64,000 nucleotides of DNA from Solirubrobacter sp963837485. GTDB taxonomy: Bacteria; Actinomycetota; Thermoleophilia; Solirubrobacterales; Solirubrobacteraceae. Under the pieces are notes generated by a model that saw only the letters and a program-made list of their open reading frames with translations, ran no database searches and was not told the DNA's origin. This document shows positions 52,655 through 61,069 of this stretch, piece after piece. The stretch covers positions 124,001 to 188,000 of the forward strand of contig CAWINP010000018.1 in the NCBI GenBank assembly GCA_963837485.1, read 5' to 3'. A program made the translations under genes and the position numbers. Each line of letters begins with the position of its first letter. The first letter of the stretch is position 1.

Positions 52655-53532
52655 GCGCGCTGCAGACCGAGCATCTCGGCAAGCGCTACGGCTCCAAGTG
52701 GGCGCTGCAGGACTGCACGATCGACGTGCCGGAGGGCTCGGTCACCGCGCTCGTCGGCCCCAACGGCGCCGGCAAGACGACGCTGCTCCAGCTCGCCGTC
52801 GGCCTGCTCGAGCCGAGCACGGGCGACGTCCGGGTGCTCGGCCGCTCGCCGCGAGATCAGGCGGCGGAGCTGCTCCCGCGCATCGGCTTCGTCGCGCAGG
52901 AGCACCCGCTGCACAGGGGGTTCACGATCGGCGAGACGCTCCGCTTCGGGCGCACGATGAACCCGAGCTGGGACGACGCGCTCGCGCGCGAGCGGATCCA
53001 GTCCTTGAACCTGCCGATGTCGCAGAAGGTCGGCAAGCTCTCCGGCGGCCAGCAGACGCAGGTCGCGCTCACGCTCGCACTCGCCAAGCGGCCGGAGCTG
53101 CTGCTGCTCGACGAGCCGGTCGCCTCACTCGACCCGCTGGCGCGGCGCGAGTTCCTCAACACGGTGATGGAGGCCGTCGCCGAGACCGGCATGACGGTTC
53201 TGCTGTCCTCGCACATCGTCGCCGACCTCGAGCGCGTGTGCGACCACCTCGTGATCCTGTCGCACGCGCACACCCAGCTCGCCGCCCCCATCGACGAGAT
53301 CCTCGCGACGCACCGGCTGCTGACCGCCCCGCGCTGCGACCCGTCGACGATCGCGCGCGTGCACCGGGTGATCCGCGAGAGCCACACCGAGCGCCAGACG
53401 TCGCTGCTCGTGCGCGCCAACGGGCACGTCTACGACGCGTGCTGGGAGTTGCACGACGTCGACCTAGAGGAGATCGTGCTCGCGTACCTCGGCCACGATG
53501 CGACGGCGATGCGAGAGGCGGTGGCGGGATGA
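52651..53532 (+). CDS. ABC transporter ATP-binding protein
   Basis: 293 residues. Walker A GPNGAGKTT, Q-loop FVAQEHPL, signature LSGGQQTQVALTLALAKRP, Walker B LLLLDEPVASLDP and the switch His in LSSHIV. The C-terminal 80 residues resemble BcrA/YtrB-like exporters. It works with the following permease, probably for export or membrane stress. Confidence 0.95.
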   Translation: MSALQTEHLGKRYGSKWALQDCTIDVPEGSVTALVGPNGAGKTTLLQLAVGLLEPSTGDVRVLGRSPRDQAAELLPRIGFVAQEHPLHRGFTIGETLRFGRTMNPSWDDALARERIQSLNLPMSQKVGKLSGGQQTQVALTLALAKRPELLLLDEPVASLDPLARREFLNTVMEAVAETGMTVLLSSHIVADLERVCDHLVILSHAHTQLAAPIDEILATHRLLTAPRCDPSTIARVHRVIRESHTERQTSLLVRANGHVYDACWELHDVDLEEIVLAYLGHDATAMREAVAG

Positions 53533-54461
53533 TCTGGGTCGGCTGGCGCCAGCAGCGCACCGAGACCGTGATCGTCGCGGCGCTTCTCGCCCTCGTCGCC
53601 GCGGTCCTGATCCCGACCGGGATCGCGATGATCTCCGCCTACGACCACGACGGGCTCGCCGGTTGCCTCGGGCCGAACCCGTCGGAGGCGTGCGGGCAGG
53701 CGCTCTCGAGCTTCACGCAACGCTTCGAGACGGTCAGCCACCTGATCGACTGGTTCACGCTCGTGCCGGGGATGATCGGCGTGCTGCTCGCCGCGCCGCT
53801 GACCACGGCGCTCGAGCAGGGCACGTACCGGCTCGATTGGACGCAGAGCGTCACGCGCGGGCGCTGGCTGGCCGGCAAGCTCGCGCTCGCGCTCGTCACG
53901 GCCGTGGTCGTGTCGGCCGCCTTCGTCGCGCTGATCACGTGGTGGCGCGGGCCGTTCGTGCACCTGCACGGGCGGCTGGACAACAGCGTCTTTGACTCCG
54001 AGGGCACCGTCGTATTCGGCTACACGCTGTTCGCGTTCGGGCTCGCCGCGGCGATCGGCGTCGTCTGGCGCCGCGCGGTCCCGGCGCTGTTCGTCGCCTA
54101 CGCGGGCTATTTCGTCTCCCGCCTGTTCGTCGACACGTGGCTGCGCCAGCGGCTCCTCTCGCCGCTGCACGCAACGTTCCAGCTCAAGGCCGGGAGCGGT
54201 CCCGATCTGTCGCGCGCCTGGGTGCTCAGCGAGACGCCGGCCGATCGCCACGGGAACCCGCTGCGCGTGCTGCCGCAGCTCTGCGACCCGGCCTCAGGGA
54301 GCTGCAAGGGCGCCGTCCCGCGAGATACCTACATCCTCTCCGTGTATCACCCCGCGAGCCATTTCTGGCCGCTGCAGCTGATCGAGACGGCGTTGTTCGG
54401 CGGTGCCGCGCTGGCGCTGATCGGCTTCGCTGTCTGGTGGACGTTGCGGCGCACGGTATGA
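53529..54461 (+). CDS. ABC transporter permease
   Basis: 310 residues from ATG 53529, overlapping the ATPase stop. About six membrane segments: TVIVAALLALVAAVLIPTGIAM, LVPGMIGVLLAAPLTTALEQGTYRLDWTQSVTRGRW (a coupling-helix-like motif frequent in ABC-2 permeases), ALVTAVVVSAAFVALITWW, and a final ALFGGAALALIGFAVWW. Two extracellular loops carry Cys pairs (CLGPNPSEAC, CDPASGSC). The substrate is unknown. Confidence 0.9.
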   Translation: MIWVGWRQQRTETVIVAALLALVAAVLIPTGIAMISAYDHDGLAGCLGPNPSEACGQALSSFTQRFETVSHLIDWFTLVPGMIGVLLAAPLTTALEQGTYRLDWTQSVTRGRWLAGKLALALVTAVVVSAAFVALITWWRGPFVHLHGRLDNSVFDSEGTVVFGYTLFAFGLAAAIGVVWRRAVPALFVAYAGYFVSRLFVDTWLRQRLLSPLHATFQLKAGSGPDLSRAWVLSETPADRHGNPLRVLPQLCDPASGSCKGAVPRDTYILSVYHPASHFWPLQLIETALFGGAALALIGFAVWWTLRRTV

Positions 54462-54538
54462 ACCGCCGGACGCGGATACGCAGGTCGTAGGACCAATTGC
54501 CGATGGCGGCGCCGCCGAAGCGTGACGACGCTTGAGTC

Positions 54539-54850
54539 ATGACAGCCAGCGAGCAGATCACCACCGAGGTCACCGCCTGGCCCGGCGTGACCGCCGGACC
54601 CGGCCCGCGCGGCGAGTTCTCCTTCAAGGTCGGGCGGCGCGAGATCGGCCACCTGCACGGCGACCACGCGGCCCACTTCGGCTTCCCCAAGGACGTCTGG
54701 CAGGAGCTCTATGACCAGGGGCGGGTGACCTACCACCCGGTGTTCCCCGGCAAGCCCGGGTGGGGAGCGAGGCGGATCGAGGGCTCCGACGACGTGCGCG
54801 ACGTGATCGCGCTGCTGCGTATCAACTACGACCGCGTCGCGAGCACGTAG
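54539..54850 (+). CDS. DUF5519 luciferase-like small protein
   Basis: 103 residues. Single DUF5519 domain: VTAWPGVTAGPGPRGEFSFKVGRREIGHLHGDHAAHFGFPKDVWQELYDQGRV, then HPVFPGKPGWGARRIE. The fold occurs in small actinobacterial proteins annotated as luciferase; no enzymatic role is established. It converges on the methyltransferase with a 25-base overlap. Confidence 0.85.
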   Translation: MTASEQITTEVTAWPGVTAGPGPRGEFSFKVGRREIGHLHGDHAAHFGFPKDVWQELYDQGRVTYHPVFPGKPGWGARRIEGSDDVRDVIALLRINYDRVAST

Positions 54851-55482
54851 CGGAACCGGTTCTCGAACCGGTAGACGCCGTCGGGGCCGCGATACGGCAT
54901 GGTCTTCGGCGCGATGTCGCCCTCGAAGCCGGAGCCGTCGCGCAGCGCGGCCACAATGTCGTCGCTCTCATAGGGAACGGCGACGTCGGCCGCCTCCGTG
55001 ATGGTCAGACCGGCCGCGCGGACGTGCTCCTCGAGCGGGCGCCGCGGGGCGGCGCTGTCGTTGCGCAGCGCCGCGAACAGGTCGAGCAGCTGGCTGCCTT
55101 CGGCCCAGTTGCAGAGTGCGATACGCGGCGCCACGCGAGCGAGCTCGGCGATCGTGGCGGGGACGTCGTCGGTGAACTGGACGGCGTTGAACGCGCTGAC
55201 CACGTCGAACCCGTCGCCATCGTAGGGCAGCTTGGTGATGTCGCCCTCCCGCAGCTCGGCCTCGGGCGCGCGGCGGCGAGCGACCGCGAGCATGTCGGCG
55301 CTGATGTCGATGCCGGACGCGTTCGCGCCGCGCCGGATCGCGAGCGCGAGGAACTCGCCGGTCCCGCAGCCGGCGTCGAGCAACCTCACGCCCGCTCCGA
55401 TCCCGGCCGCGCCGGCGACCGCCTCGCGGGCGGGAGCGGCGAGCCGCCCCCAGTGCTCCGACCACGCCTCGGCCCGCTTCAC
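54826..55482 (-). CDS. SAM-dependent methyltransferase
   Basis: 218 residues from GTG 55482; longer frames run into the aminotransferase gene. Methyltransf_11/25-like: AEAWSEHWGRLAAPAREAV, motif I LLDAGCGTGEFLALAIRRG, GIDISADMLAVARRRAPE, motif IV FDVVSAFNAVQFTD, then VPATIAELARVAPRIALCNWAEGSQLLDLFAALR. The acceptor is unknown. It begins 5 bases after the aminotransferase stop and may share its transcript. Confidence 0.88.
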   Translation of the reverse strand: MKRAEAWSEHWGRLAAPAREAVAGAAGIGAGVRLLDAGCGTGEFLALAIRRGANASGIDISADMLAVARRRAPEAELREGDITKLPYDGDGFDVVSAFNAVQFTDDVPATIAELARVAPRIALCNWAEGSQLLDLFAALRNDSAAPRRPLEEHVRAAGLTITEAADVAVPYESDDIVAALRDGSGFEGDIAPKTMPYRGPDGVYRFENRFRYVLATRS

Positions 55483-55487
55483 ACGGT

Positions 55488-56792
55488 TCAGCCTATGGAG
55501 GCGGTGCTCACGCTCACCAGCGACTCGTCGAGGATCGTCAGCGCGAGGTCGATCTCGTCGTCGGAGATCGTCAGCGGCGGCGCCATGCGGATGCAGTTGG
55601 CCGAGCCGCCGGCGCGCCCGCGGACGAGGTTGATCGACAGCCCGGCGCGCTCGCACTCGTCGGTCAGCGCGGTGCCGAGCGCGTTTGCGGGCGCCCGCGT
55701 GTCGCGGTCCTCGACCAGCTCGATGCCGACCAGCAGGCCCATCCCGCGCACGTCGCCGATCGCCTCGTGGCGGGTCTGGAGCTCGGTCAGTCCGTTGATC
55801 AGCCGCTCGCCGCGCGCGAGCGCCGCCGCGGCCAGGCCTTCCTGCTCGACGACGTCGAGCACCGCGAGCGCGGCCGCCGCGGGCATCGGGTCCGAGACGT
55901 GCGACGTCACGTGCGCGAAGCCGCGGTCAAAGCACGCCTGCTCGGTCTCGGCGGAGGTCACCACCGCGCTGATCGGCACGCCGCCGCCGAGCGTCTTGGA
56001 GAGCACGAGGTAGTCGGGCACGACGTCGTAGCGCTCGAACCCGTACATCGCCCCGAGCCGCCCGAGGCCGGTCTGGCACTCGTCCAGGATCAGCGCCATG
56101 CCGCGCTGCGCGCACAGCTCGGCGAGGCGCAGGAAGTAGCCGGGCGGCGGGACGATCACGCCGCCGGCGGAGAGGACCGGCTCGGCGACCACGGCGGCGG
56201 GCGCGCCGACCGAGGCCTGGTCGAACAGGTCGAACCCCGCCTCCAGGCACGTGCAGTCGCAGTTGTCGGGTCCGTCGCAGTGCTTGACCGGGCAGCGGTA
56301 GGAGTAGGGCGCCGGCAGCGCGAACGTGCCGGGGATCGCCGGGCCGTAGCCGCGGCGGGCGCTGCCCGCGAGCGTCAACGCCGAGGCGCCCGCGGTGACG
56401 CCGTGCCAGCTGCGGGTGAGCGAGGCGACCTCGAAGCGGCCGGACGCGAACTTCGCCATCCGCACCGCGGCCTCGATCCCCTCGCCGCCGGTCGACAGGA
56501 ACATCGCGCGGTCCAGCGGAGGCGGGAGCGTGGCGATCAGCCGCTCGGCGAGCGCGAGCACCGGTTCCGACAGCGTCCACGCGTTGAGGTGCAGGACGGT
56601 GCGGCAGGCCTCCTCGATCGCGGCCACCACGCGCGGGTGGTTGTGGCCGATCGTGGCGCAGATCTGCCCGGCGGTGAAGTCGAGCACCTTGCGACCGTCT
56701 ACCGTCTCGACGAACGAGCCCGACGCCGACGCGACGACGTCCGGGGCGAAGGCTCCGCCATAGCGGATCAGCAGCTCAGAGCGGGCGTCCAT
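55488..56792 (-). CDS. Class III PLP aminotransferase / dialkylglycine-decarboxylase-like
   Basis: 434 residues from ATG 56792; ATG 56828 is also in frame but would overlap the divergent regulator. Class III fold: VLDFTAGQICATIGHNHPRVVAAIEEA, FLSTGGEGIEAAVRMAK, SWHGVTAGASALTLA, ALILDECQTGLGRLGAMYGFE (Asp for the pyridine nitrogen), and the PLP Lys in YLVLSKTLGGG. A Cys-rich loop (CPVKHCDGPDNCDC) is an uncommon addition. DGD-type enzymes decarboxylate and transaminate dialkylglycines; other relatives use acetylornithine, GABA or 5-aminovalerate. Divergent from an XRE-cupin regulator that probably controls it. Confidence 0.9.
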   Translation of the reverse strand: MDARSELLIRYGGAFAPDVVASASGSFVETVDGRKVLDFTAGQICATIGHNHPRVVAAIEEACRTVLHLNAWTLSEPVLALAERLIATLPPPLDRAMFLSTGGEGIEAAVRMAKFASGRFEVASLTRSWHGVTAGASALTLAGSARRGYGPAIPGTFALPAPYSYRCPVKHCDGPDNCDCTCLEAGFDLFDQASVGAPAAVVAEPVLSAGGVIVPPPGYFLRLAELCAQRGMALILDECQTGLGRLGAMYGFERYDVVPDYLVLSKTLGGGVPISAVVTSAETEQACFDRGFAHVTSHVSDPMPAAAALAVLDVVEQEGLAAAALARGERLINGLTELQTRHEAIGDVRGMGLLVGIELVEDRDTRAPANALGTALTDECERAGLSINLVRGRAGGSANCIRMAPPLTISDDEIDLALTILDESLVSVSTASIG

Positions 56793-56821
56793 GCCGTCGA
56801 ACGTATCATTGGAAATTCCGG

Positions 56822-57400
56822 ATGGCAACTAGAACGAACGCCGCGCTCGACGAGCTGAATTCGGGCATCGCCCGCCACATCCGCGCGCTGCGCGGCGCCC
56901 GCGGCTGGTCATTGGCCACGCTGGCCACGCGAGCGGGACTGTCGAAGACGATCGTCGCGAAGCTCGAGAGCGGCGACGGCAACCCTTCGCTGGAGACGCT
57001 GCTCCGGCTCGCGGGCGCGCTCGACATCACGATCGGCTCCCTGCTCGGCACCGAGCGCGCGCCCGGCACCAACGTGATCCGCCTCAGCGAGGAGGCGTTC
57101 GTGCGCTCGCAGTCGGGCCTGCAGGCGCGCAGCTTGTGGAGCGACGGCCGCAACCGCCGCACCGAGACGAGCGAGCTGCTGCTCGAGCCCGGCGTCGACT
57201 ACCACTCCAAGCCGCACCCGCCCGGCACCGAGGAGCTCGTCGTCTGCATCTCCGGCGCGCTGTCGGTGGGCCCTGAGGGCGACGAGGTCTCGCTCGGCGA
57301 GCGCGACGCCGCCCACTTCGCCGCCGACCTCCCGCACCGCTACCGCAGCGAGCACGGCTGCGTGGCCATGCTCGTGATGAGCTACCCGCCGGCTGCCTGA
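56822..57400 (+). CDS. XRE-cupin transcriptional regulator
   Basis: 192 residues. N-terminal HTH_3: IARHIRALRGARGWSLATLATRAGLSKTIVAKLESGDGNPSLETLLRLAGALDITIGSLL. C-terminal cupin_2 (about 120-190): SELLLEPGVDYHSKPHPPGTEELVVCISGALSVGPEGDEVSLGERDAAHFAADLPHRY. These regulators often sense an amino acid, amine or organic acid and control adjacent catabolic genes, here the aminotransferase. A TATCAT -10-like sequence is at 56804-56809. Confidence 0.92.
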   Translation: MATRTNAALDELNSGIARHIRALRGARGWSLATLATRAGLSKTIVAKLESGDGNPSLETLLRLAGALDITIGSLLGTERAPGTNVIRLSEEAFVRSQSGLQARSLWSDGRNRRTETSELLLEPGVDYHSKPHPPGTEELVVCISGALSVGPEGDEVSLGERDAAHFAADLPHRYRSEHGCVAMLVMSYPPAA

Positions 57401-57410
57401 GCCGCCGGAC

Positions 57411-58175
57411 CTACGCCATCACCTGACTCACCGAGAACACGGCGCCCTGCGGGTCGGCGATCACCGCGCTGCGAAAGCCCGGCGTATCCATCGGCGCCAT
57501 TACGACGGTCCCACCGACCGCGGTCGCCTGGGCGGCGATCGCGTCGGCGTCGGCGACGCGGAAGTTGACGTTCCAGTGCGGCGGCACGCCGGCGCTCGGC
57601 GGCGCCGCCACGGCGACCACGTCGCGCGGCATGCCCTGCCACCGGGCCGGCTTCTCCTCGTCGGGCTGCCCACCGACGTAGCCGGGCAGGCGGAACAGCG
57701 TGACCGGGCCCATCGCCTCGGCCTGCCAGCCGAAGGCGGCGCCGTAGAACGCGGCCGCCGCGACGGGGTCAGGCGTGTGCAGCGAGCTCATCAGCCAGGT
57801 GTTGGGCTCGTTGCAGCGCTGCGCACCCTCACGCTCGGCGGGCTCCCAGACGCAGAACGCCGCCCCGGTGGGGTCGGCGAGCACGGCGAGCCGGCCGGCG
57901 GGAGCCGCGTCGAGCGGGCCGGCGAGCAGCGTGGAGCCGGGGATTTGTGCGCCGGCATCCTCCACCCGCACGTACGTGCTCCAGATCGCGGCGCCCTCGG
58001 ACGGCAACGCGCCGATCCCGGCGACGTCCTGGCCGTCGAGCCGGGCGACGACGTAGCCGCCGGGCCCGGGCTCGCTGAACTCCCACCCGAACAACGGGCC
58101 GTAGAAGTCGAGCGCCGCGAGCGGCTCGCGCTGCAGCGTGTCGACCCAGCACGGCGTTCCGGGCGGATACCTCAT
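57411..58175 (-). CDS. Two-domain VOC (glyoxalase-like) protein
   Basis: 254 residues from ATG 58175, overlapping the ammonia-lyase stop (ATGA). Two tandem VOC domains: GTPCWVDTLQREPLAALDFYGPLFGWEFSE with LADPTGAAFCVWEP, and TWLMSSLHTPDPVAAAAFYGAAFGWQAE with VIADPQGAVFSVSQ. Related to the hydroxylase-like VOC proteins of actinobacteria; the metal-binding residues are only partly kept. Function unknown. It is coupled to the upstream lyase gene. Confidence 0.88.
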   Translation of the reverse strand: MRYPPGTPCWVDTLQREPLAALDFYGPLFGWEFSEPGPGGYVVARLDGQDVAGIGALPSEGAAIWSTYVRVEDAGAQIPGSTLLAGPLDAAPAGRLAVLADPTGAAFCVWEPAEREGAQRCNEPNTWLMSSLHTPDPVAAAAFYGAAFGWQAEAMGPVTLFRLPGYVGGQPDEEKPARWQGMPRDVVAVAAPPSAGVPPHWNVNFRVADADAIAAQATAVGGTVVMAPMDTPGFRSAVIADPQGAVFSVSQVMA

Positions 58176-59647
58176 GCCAGCGCCAGCGTGCCGCTGTGGA
58201 GCGCGGTGGCGAGGGCTTCGAGCTCGGCGGACAAGGAGCGGTCCTCGTCGAGGCGGGCGACGTAGCCGCGGACGCCTTCGAGCGCCGACTCGAGCGCGTC
58301 GGTGGAGCGCAACGGGCGGTGGAACTCGAGCCCCTGGCACGCGCAGACCAGCTCGGTGGCGACGACGTGGGCGGCGTACTTGACGGCGGTCGTCGCCTTC
58401 AGCGCGGCGAACGCGCCCATCGAGTTGAAGTCCTCCTGCCCGGCGCTCGTCGGGATCGAGCCCGCCCCCGCGGGGTGCGCGAGCACCTGGCACTCGTTGA
58501 CCAGCGCCGCCGCCGCGTACTGCGCGATCATCAGCCCCGAGGACAGGCCGGGGCGCGGCGTGAGGAACGGCGGGAGGCCCGCGTATGACGGCGAGAGCAG
58601 CGCGAACGCGCGGCGCTCGGAGAAGCTCGCCAGCTCGCACATCGCGAGCGCGAGGTGGTCGAGCGGGAGCGAGAGCGGCTGGCCGTGGAAGTTGCCGCCG
58701 GAGAGCACGTCGCCCTCGTCGGGAAAGATCAGCGGGTTGTCGGTGACCGCGTCGAGCTCGCGCTCCAGCGCGCCGGCCACGTAGTCGAGCGCGTCGGTGA
58801 CGGCGCCGAGGACCTGCGGCGCGCAGCGCATCGTGTACGGATCCTGCACGCGCCCGCAGTCTTCGTGCGACTTCACCACCGGCGAGCCTTCGAGCAGCGC
58901 ACGCAGGCGCGCGGCCACGCGCGCCTGGCCGGGCTGGGGCCGCAGCTCGTGCAGGCGGGCGTCGAACGGGACCGTCGAGCCCTTGAACGCCTCCAGCGAC
59001 AGCGCGACCGCGACCACCGCGGCGTCGAGCACGCGCCGCGCGGCGAGGATCGCCAGGGCGCCGGCCGCGGCCATCAGATGCGTGCCGTTGATCAGCGCGA
59101 GCCCTTCCTTGGCGGTCAGCGCGACCGGCTCCAGCCCGGCCCGGGCCAGCGCGTCAGCGCCGGGCATGCGCTGGCCTTCATGGATCGCCTCGCCCTCGCC
59201 GACCAGCACGAGCGAGAGGTGCGCGAGCGGCGCGAGGTCGCCGGAGGAGCCGACCGAGCCGCGGCTCGGCACGACCGGGGTCACGCCGCGCTCGAGCAGC
59301 GCGAGCAGCAGCTCGACGAGCGCCACGCGCACGCCCGAGCGCCCGCGGCGCAGCGAGCCGGCGAGCAGGAAGACCATCGCCCGCACCGTCTCCTCCTCGA
59401 GCGGCGCGCCCGAGCCGACGGCGTGCGAGCGGATCAGGTTCAGCTGCAGTTGCGCGGTGTCCTCGGCGGCGATCGAGACCGTCACCAGGTCCCCGAAGCC
59501 GGTGTTCACGCCGTACACGGTCCGCCCGCTGCGCAGGGCGTCCTCCACCACGCCGCGCGCGGCGGCGATCCGCGCGCGGTCGCCGTCATCCAGCGGCGGC
59601 GCGGCGGCACCGCGAGCGACCGCCTCGAGCTCGTCCAGCGTGGGCAT
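58172..59647 (-). CDS. MIO-type aromatic/histidine ammonia-lyase
   Basis: 491 residues, full length. YGVNTGFGDL (the Tyr lid), IRSHAVGSGAPL, the prosthetic-group triad in GSVGSSGDLAPLAH (Ser-Ser-Gly in place of the usual Ala-Ser-Gly), INGTHLM, VQDPYTMRCAPQVLG, DNPLIF, GGNFHGQPL, SFSERRAFALLSPSYAGLP, and GQEDFNSMGAFAA. The Glu of QED is the residue that favours histidine over phenylalanine in HutH, but the following His of HutH is Phe here. It could be the missing hutH of the hut operon 22 kb away, or a lyase for a related amino acid. Divergent from methylaspartate ammonia-lyase with 23 bases between. Confidence 0.85.
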   Translation of the reverse strand: MPTLDELEAVARGAAAPPLDDGDRARIAAARGVVEDALRSGRTVYGVNTGFGDLVTVSIAAEDTAQLQLNLIRSHAVGSGAPLEEETVRAMVFLLAGSLRRGRSGVRVALVELLLALLERGVTPVVPSRGSVGSSGDLAPLAHLSLVLVGEGEAIHEGQRMPGADALARAGLEPVALTAKEGLALINGTHLMAAAGALAILAARRVLDAAVVAVALSLEAFKGSTVPFDARLHELRPQPGQARVAARLRALLEGSPVVKSHEDCGRVQDPYTMRCAPQVLGAVTDALDYVAGALERELDAVTDNPLIFPDEGDVLSGGNFHGQPLSLPLDHLALAMCELASFSERRAFALLSPSYAGLPPFLTPRPGLSSGLMIAQYAAAALVNECQVLAHPAGAGSIPTSAGQEDFNSMGAFAALKATTAVKYAAHVVATELVCACQGLEFHRPLRSTDALESALEGVRGYVARLDEDRSLSAELEALATALHSGTLALA

Positions 59648-59670
59648 GGCAAGGGACGCTATCGGCGAGG

Positions 59671-60804
59671 ATGCCGCCCGTGATTCGCGACGTCCTCATC
59701 GAGCCGCTGCTGGGCGGCTTCTTCCATGACGACCAGGCGGCGCTGCGGGCCGGCGCGCGCGACGCCGCCCGGGTGCCCGCGGCCGCCGTCGGGATCGGGC
59801 TGGTGCTCGACGACGGCGCGGTCGTGTGGGGTGACGCGGTCAGCGTGCAGTACGCCGGCGCAGGAGGGCGCGATCCGATCGTGCGCGCGGACATGCTCGG
59901 CGGCTGGGACATCCGCGGGCTCGACGTGGGCTCGTGGCTGCACGCGTGCGAGGCGGCGTGCGCGGACGTCGCGCACTCGGGCCTGCGCTACGGGATCACC
60001 CAGGCGCTGCTGGCCGCGGCGGCGCACGAGCGCGGTGTGCGAATGGCGGAGGTGGTGGCGGACGAGCTCGGCCTGGAGCTGATCGCCGAGCCGGTGCCGC
60101 TGTTCGCGCAGAGCGGCGAGCTCCGCCGCGAGGCCGTCCCGCGCATGATCTCCAAGCGCGTCGACGCGCTCCCGCACGGGCTGTTCAGCACGCCGGCGGC
60201 GTTCGCGGACATGCTCGGCTACGCACGCTGGGTGCGCGACCGGGTCGCCGCCGTGCCGGGCTACGCGCCGACGCTGCACTTCGACCTCTACGGCCAGGCC
60301 GGCCTGCACCACGACGACGTCGCCGGCTTCCTGCTCGAGCTCGAGCGGGCGTGCGCGCCGTACCCGGTGCGCGCGGAGAGTCCGGTCGACTTCGGGTCGC
60401 GGGAGGCGCAGATCGCGGGCGGGATCGCTCTGCGCCGCGAGATCCGCGAGCGCGGCGGAGCGATCCAGATCGTCGCCGACGAGTGGTGCAACACGCTCGC
60501 CGACGTCGAGGACTTCGCCGCCGCGGGCGCGTACGACATGGTGCAGATCAAGACGCCCGACGTCGGCTCGCTGGCCGACTCGGCGCGCGCGGTGCTCGCC
60601 TGCCGCAAGCACGGGATCGGCGCCTACCTGGGCGGCAGCTGCACGGAGACCGAGGTGTCGGCGCGCGCGTGCGTGCACGTCGCGGTCGCCGTCCGTCCCG
60701 ACGTGATGCTCGCCAAGCCCGGGATGGGCGTCGACGAGGGCATCATGCTGGCCTCCAACGAGCAGGCGCGCCTGCTCGCGCTCCTCCGTGGTTCCGGCCG
60801 GTGA
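59671..60804 (+). CDS. Methylaspartate ammonia-lyase
   Basis: 377 residues from ATG 59671, slightly shorter than the roughly 410 of clostridial enzymes. Enolase-superfamily fold with family marks: VQYAGAGGRDPIV, the His of TLHFDLYGQAG, the metal Asp/Glu of RAESPVDF and VADEWCNTLADV, the catalytic Lys of VQIKTPDVGSL, and LGGSCTETEVSA. It converts 3-methylaspartate to mesaconate and ammonia. No glutamate mutase is nearby, so its substrate may come from elsewhere or differ. Its last residues and stop lie within the left arm of the structured element. Confidence 0.92.
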   Translation: MPPVIRDVLIEPLLGGFFHDDQAALRAGARDAARVPAAAVGIGLVLDDGAVVWGDAVSVQYAGAGGRDPIVRADMLGGWDIRGLDVGSWLHACEAACADVAHSGLRYGITQALLAAAAHERGVRMAEVVADELGLELIAEPVPLFAQSGELRREAVPRMISKRVDALPHGLFSTPAAFADMLGYARWVRDRVAAVPGYAPTLHFDLYGQAGLHHDDVAGFLLELERACAPYPVRAESPVDFGSREAQIAGGIALRREIRERGGAIQIVADEWCNTLADVEDFAAAGAYDMVQIKTPDVGSLADSARAVLACRKHGIGAYLGGSCTETEVSARACVHVAVAVRPDVMLAKPGMGVDEGIMLASNEQARLLALLRGSGR

Positions 60805-61063
60805 GTACGGCGCATCGCCGGCGCAGTCCGGGTCGTCGCTGCCACTGCCTCGCCCGGGGGGCTCATCACCGCTTCGCTCGCACGGCAGGCGCTCGCATAC
60901 TGGTGGTACGTGTGCGACTGCCGGGTGCTGGCAGCGGCGAGAGCCATGTGGCGAGCCCCCAAGGGGCGAGCCAGATGGCGTCCGGGCCCGCCGGCGAGCG
61001 AAGCGGTGGCGAGCGCCCTGTCGCGAGACAGGGTTGTACTCGCCGGCCGGAACCACCCAGGAG
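60781..61063. mobile_element. Structured MITE-like element with 28-bp terminal inverted repeats
   Basis: Arms 60781-60808 and 61036-61063 are inverted copies with 25 of 28 matches (core GTTCCGGCCGG). Inside are a second long inverted pair (60863-60882 with 60992-61011, 18 of 20), a CTGCC/GGCAG hairpin near 60917, an imperfect GCGAGCCCC-CAA-GGGGCGAG hairpin near 60951-60972, and a perfect CCCTGTC-GCGA-GACAGGG hairpin at 61017-61034. It carries the second copy of the 50-bp repeat. No transposase or coding sequence was recognised. It fills the whole gap between a stop codon and the next RBS. Confidence 0.7.
60837..60886. repeat. 50-bp dispersed repeat copy 2
   Basis: Matches 48766-48815 at 49 of 50 positions, with looser similarity for about 10 further bases. 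Here it lies inside the inverted-repeat element rather than in a gene. Confidence 0.9.
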
Positions 61064-61069
61064 GGACCG

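Noticed and set aside
56793..56828. ATG 56828 as start of the class III aminotransferase
   Set aside because: It would overlap the start of the divergent XRE-cupin gene; ATG 56792 directly precedes the conserved part. Not fully excluded.
60788..61069. N-terminal coding extension of the SDR through the structured element
   Set aside because: The frame is open, but the peptide is Arg/Gly-rich and the same DNA is built of inverted repeats. The SDR fold and RBS point to ATG 61070.
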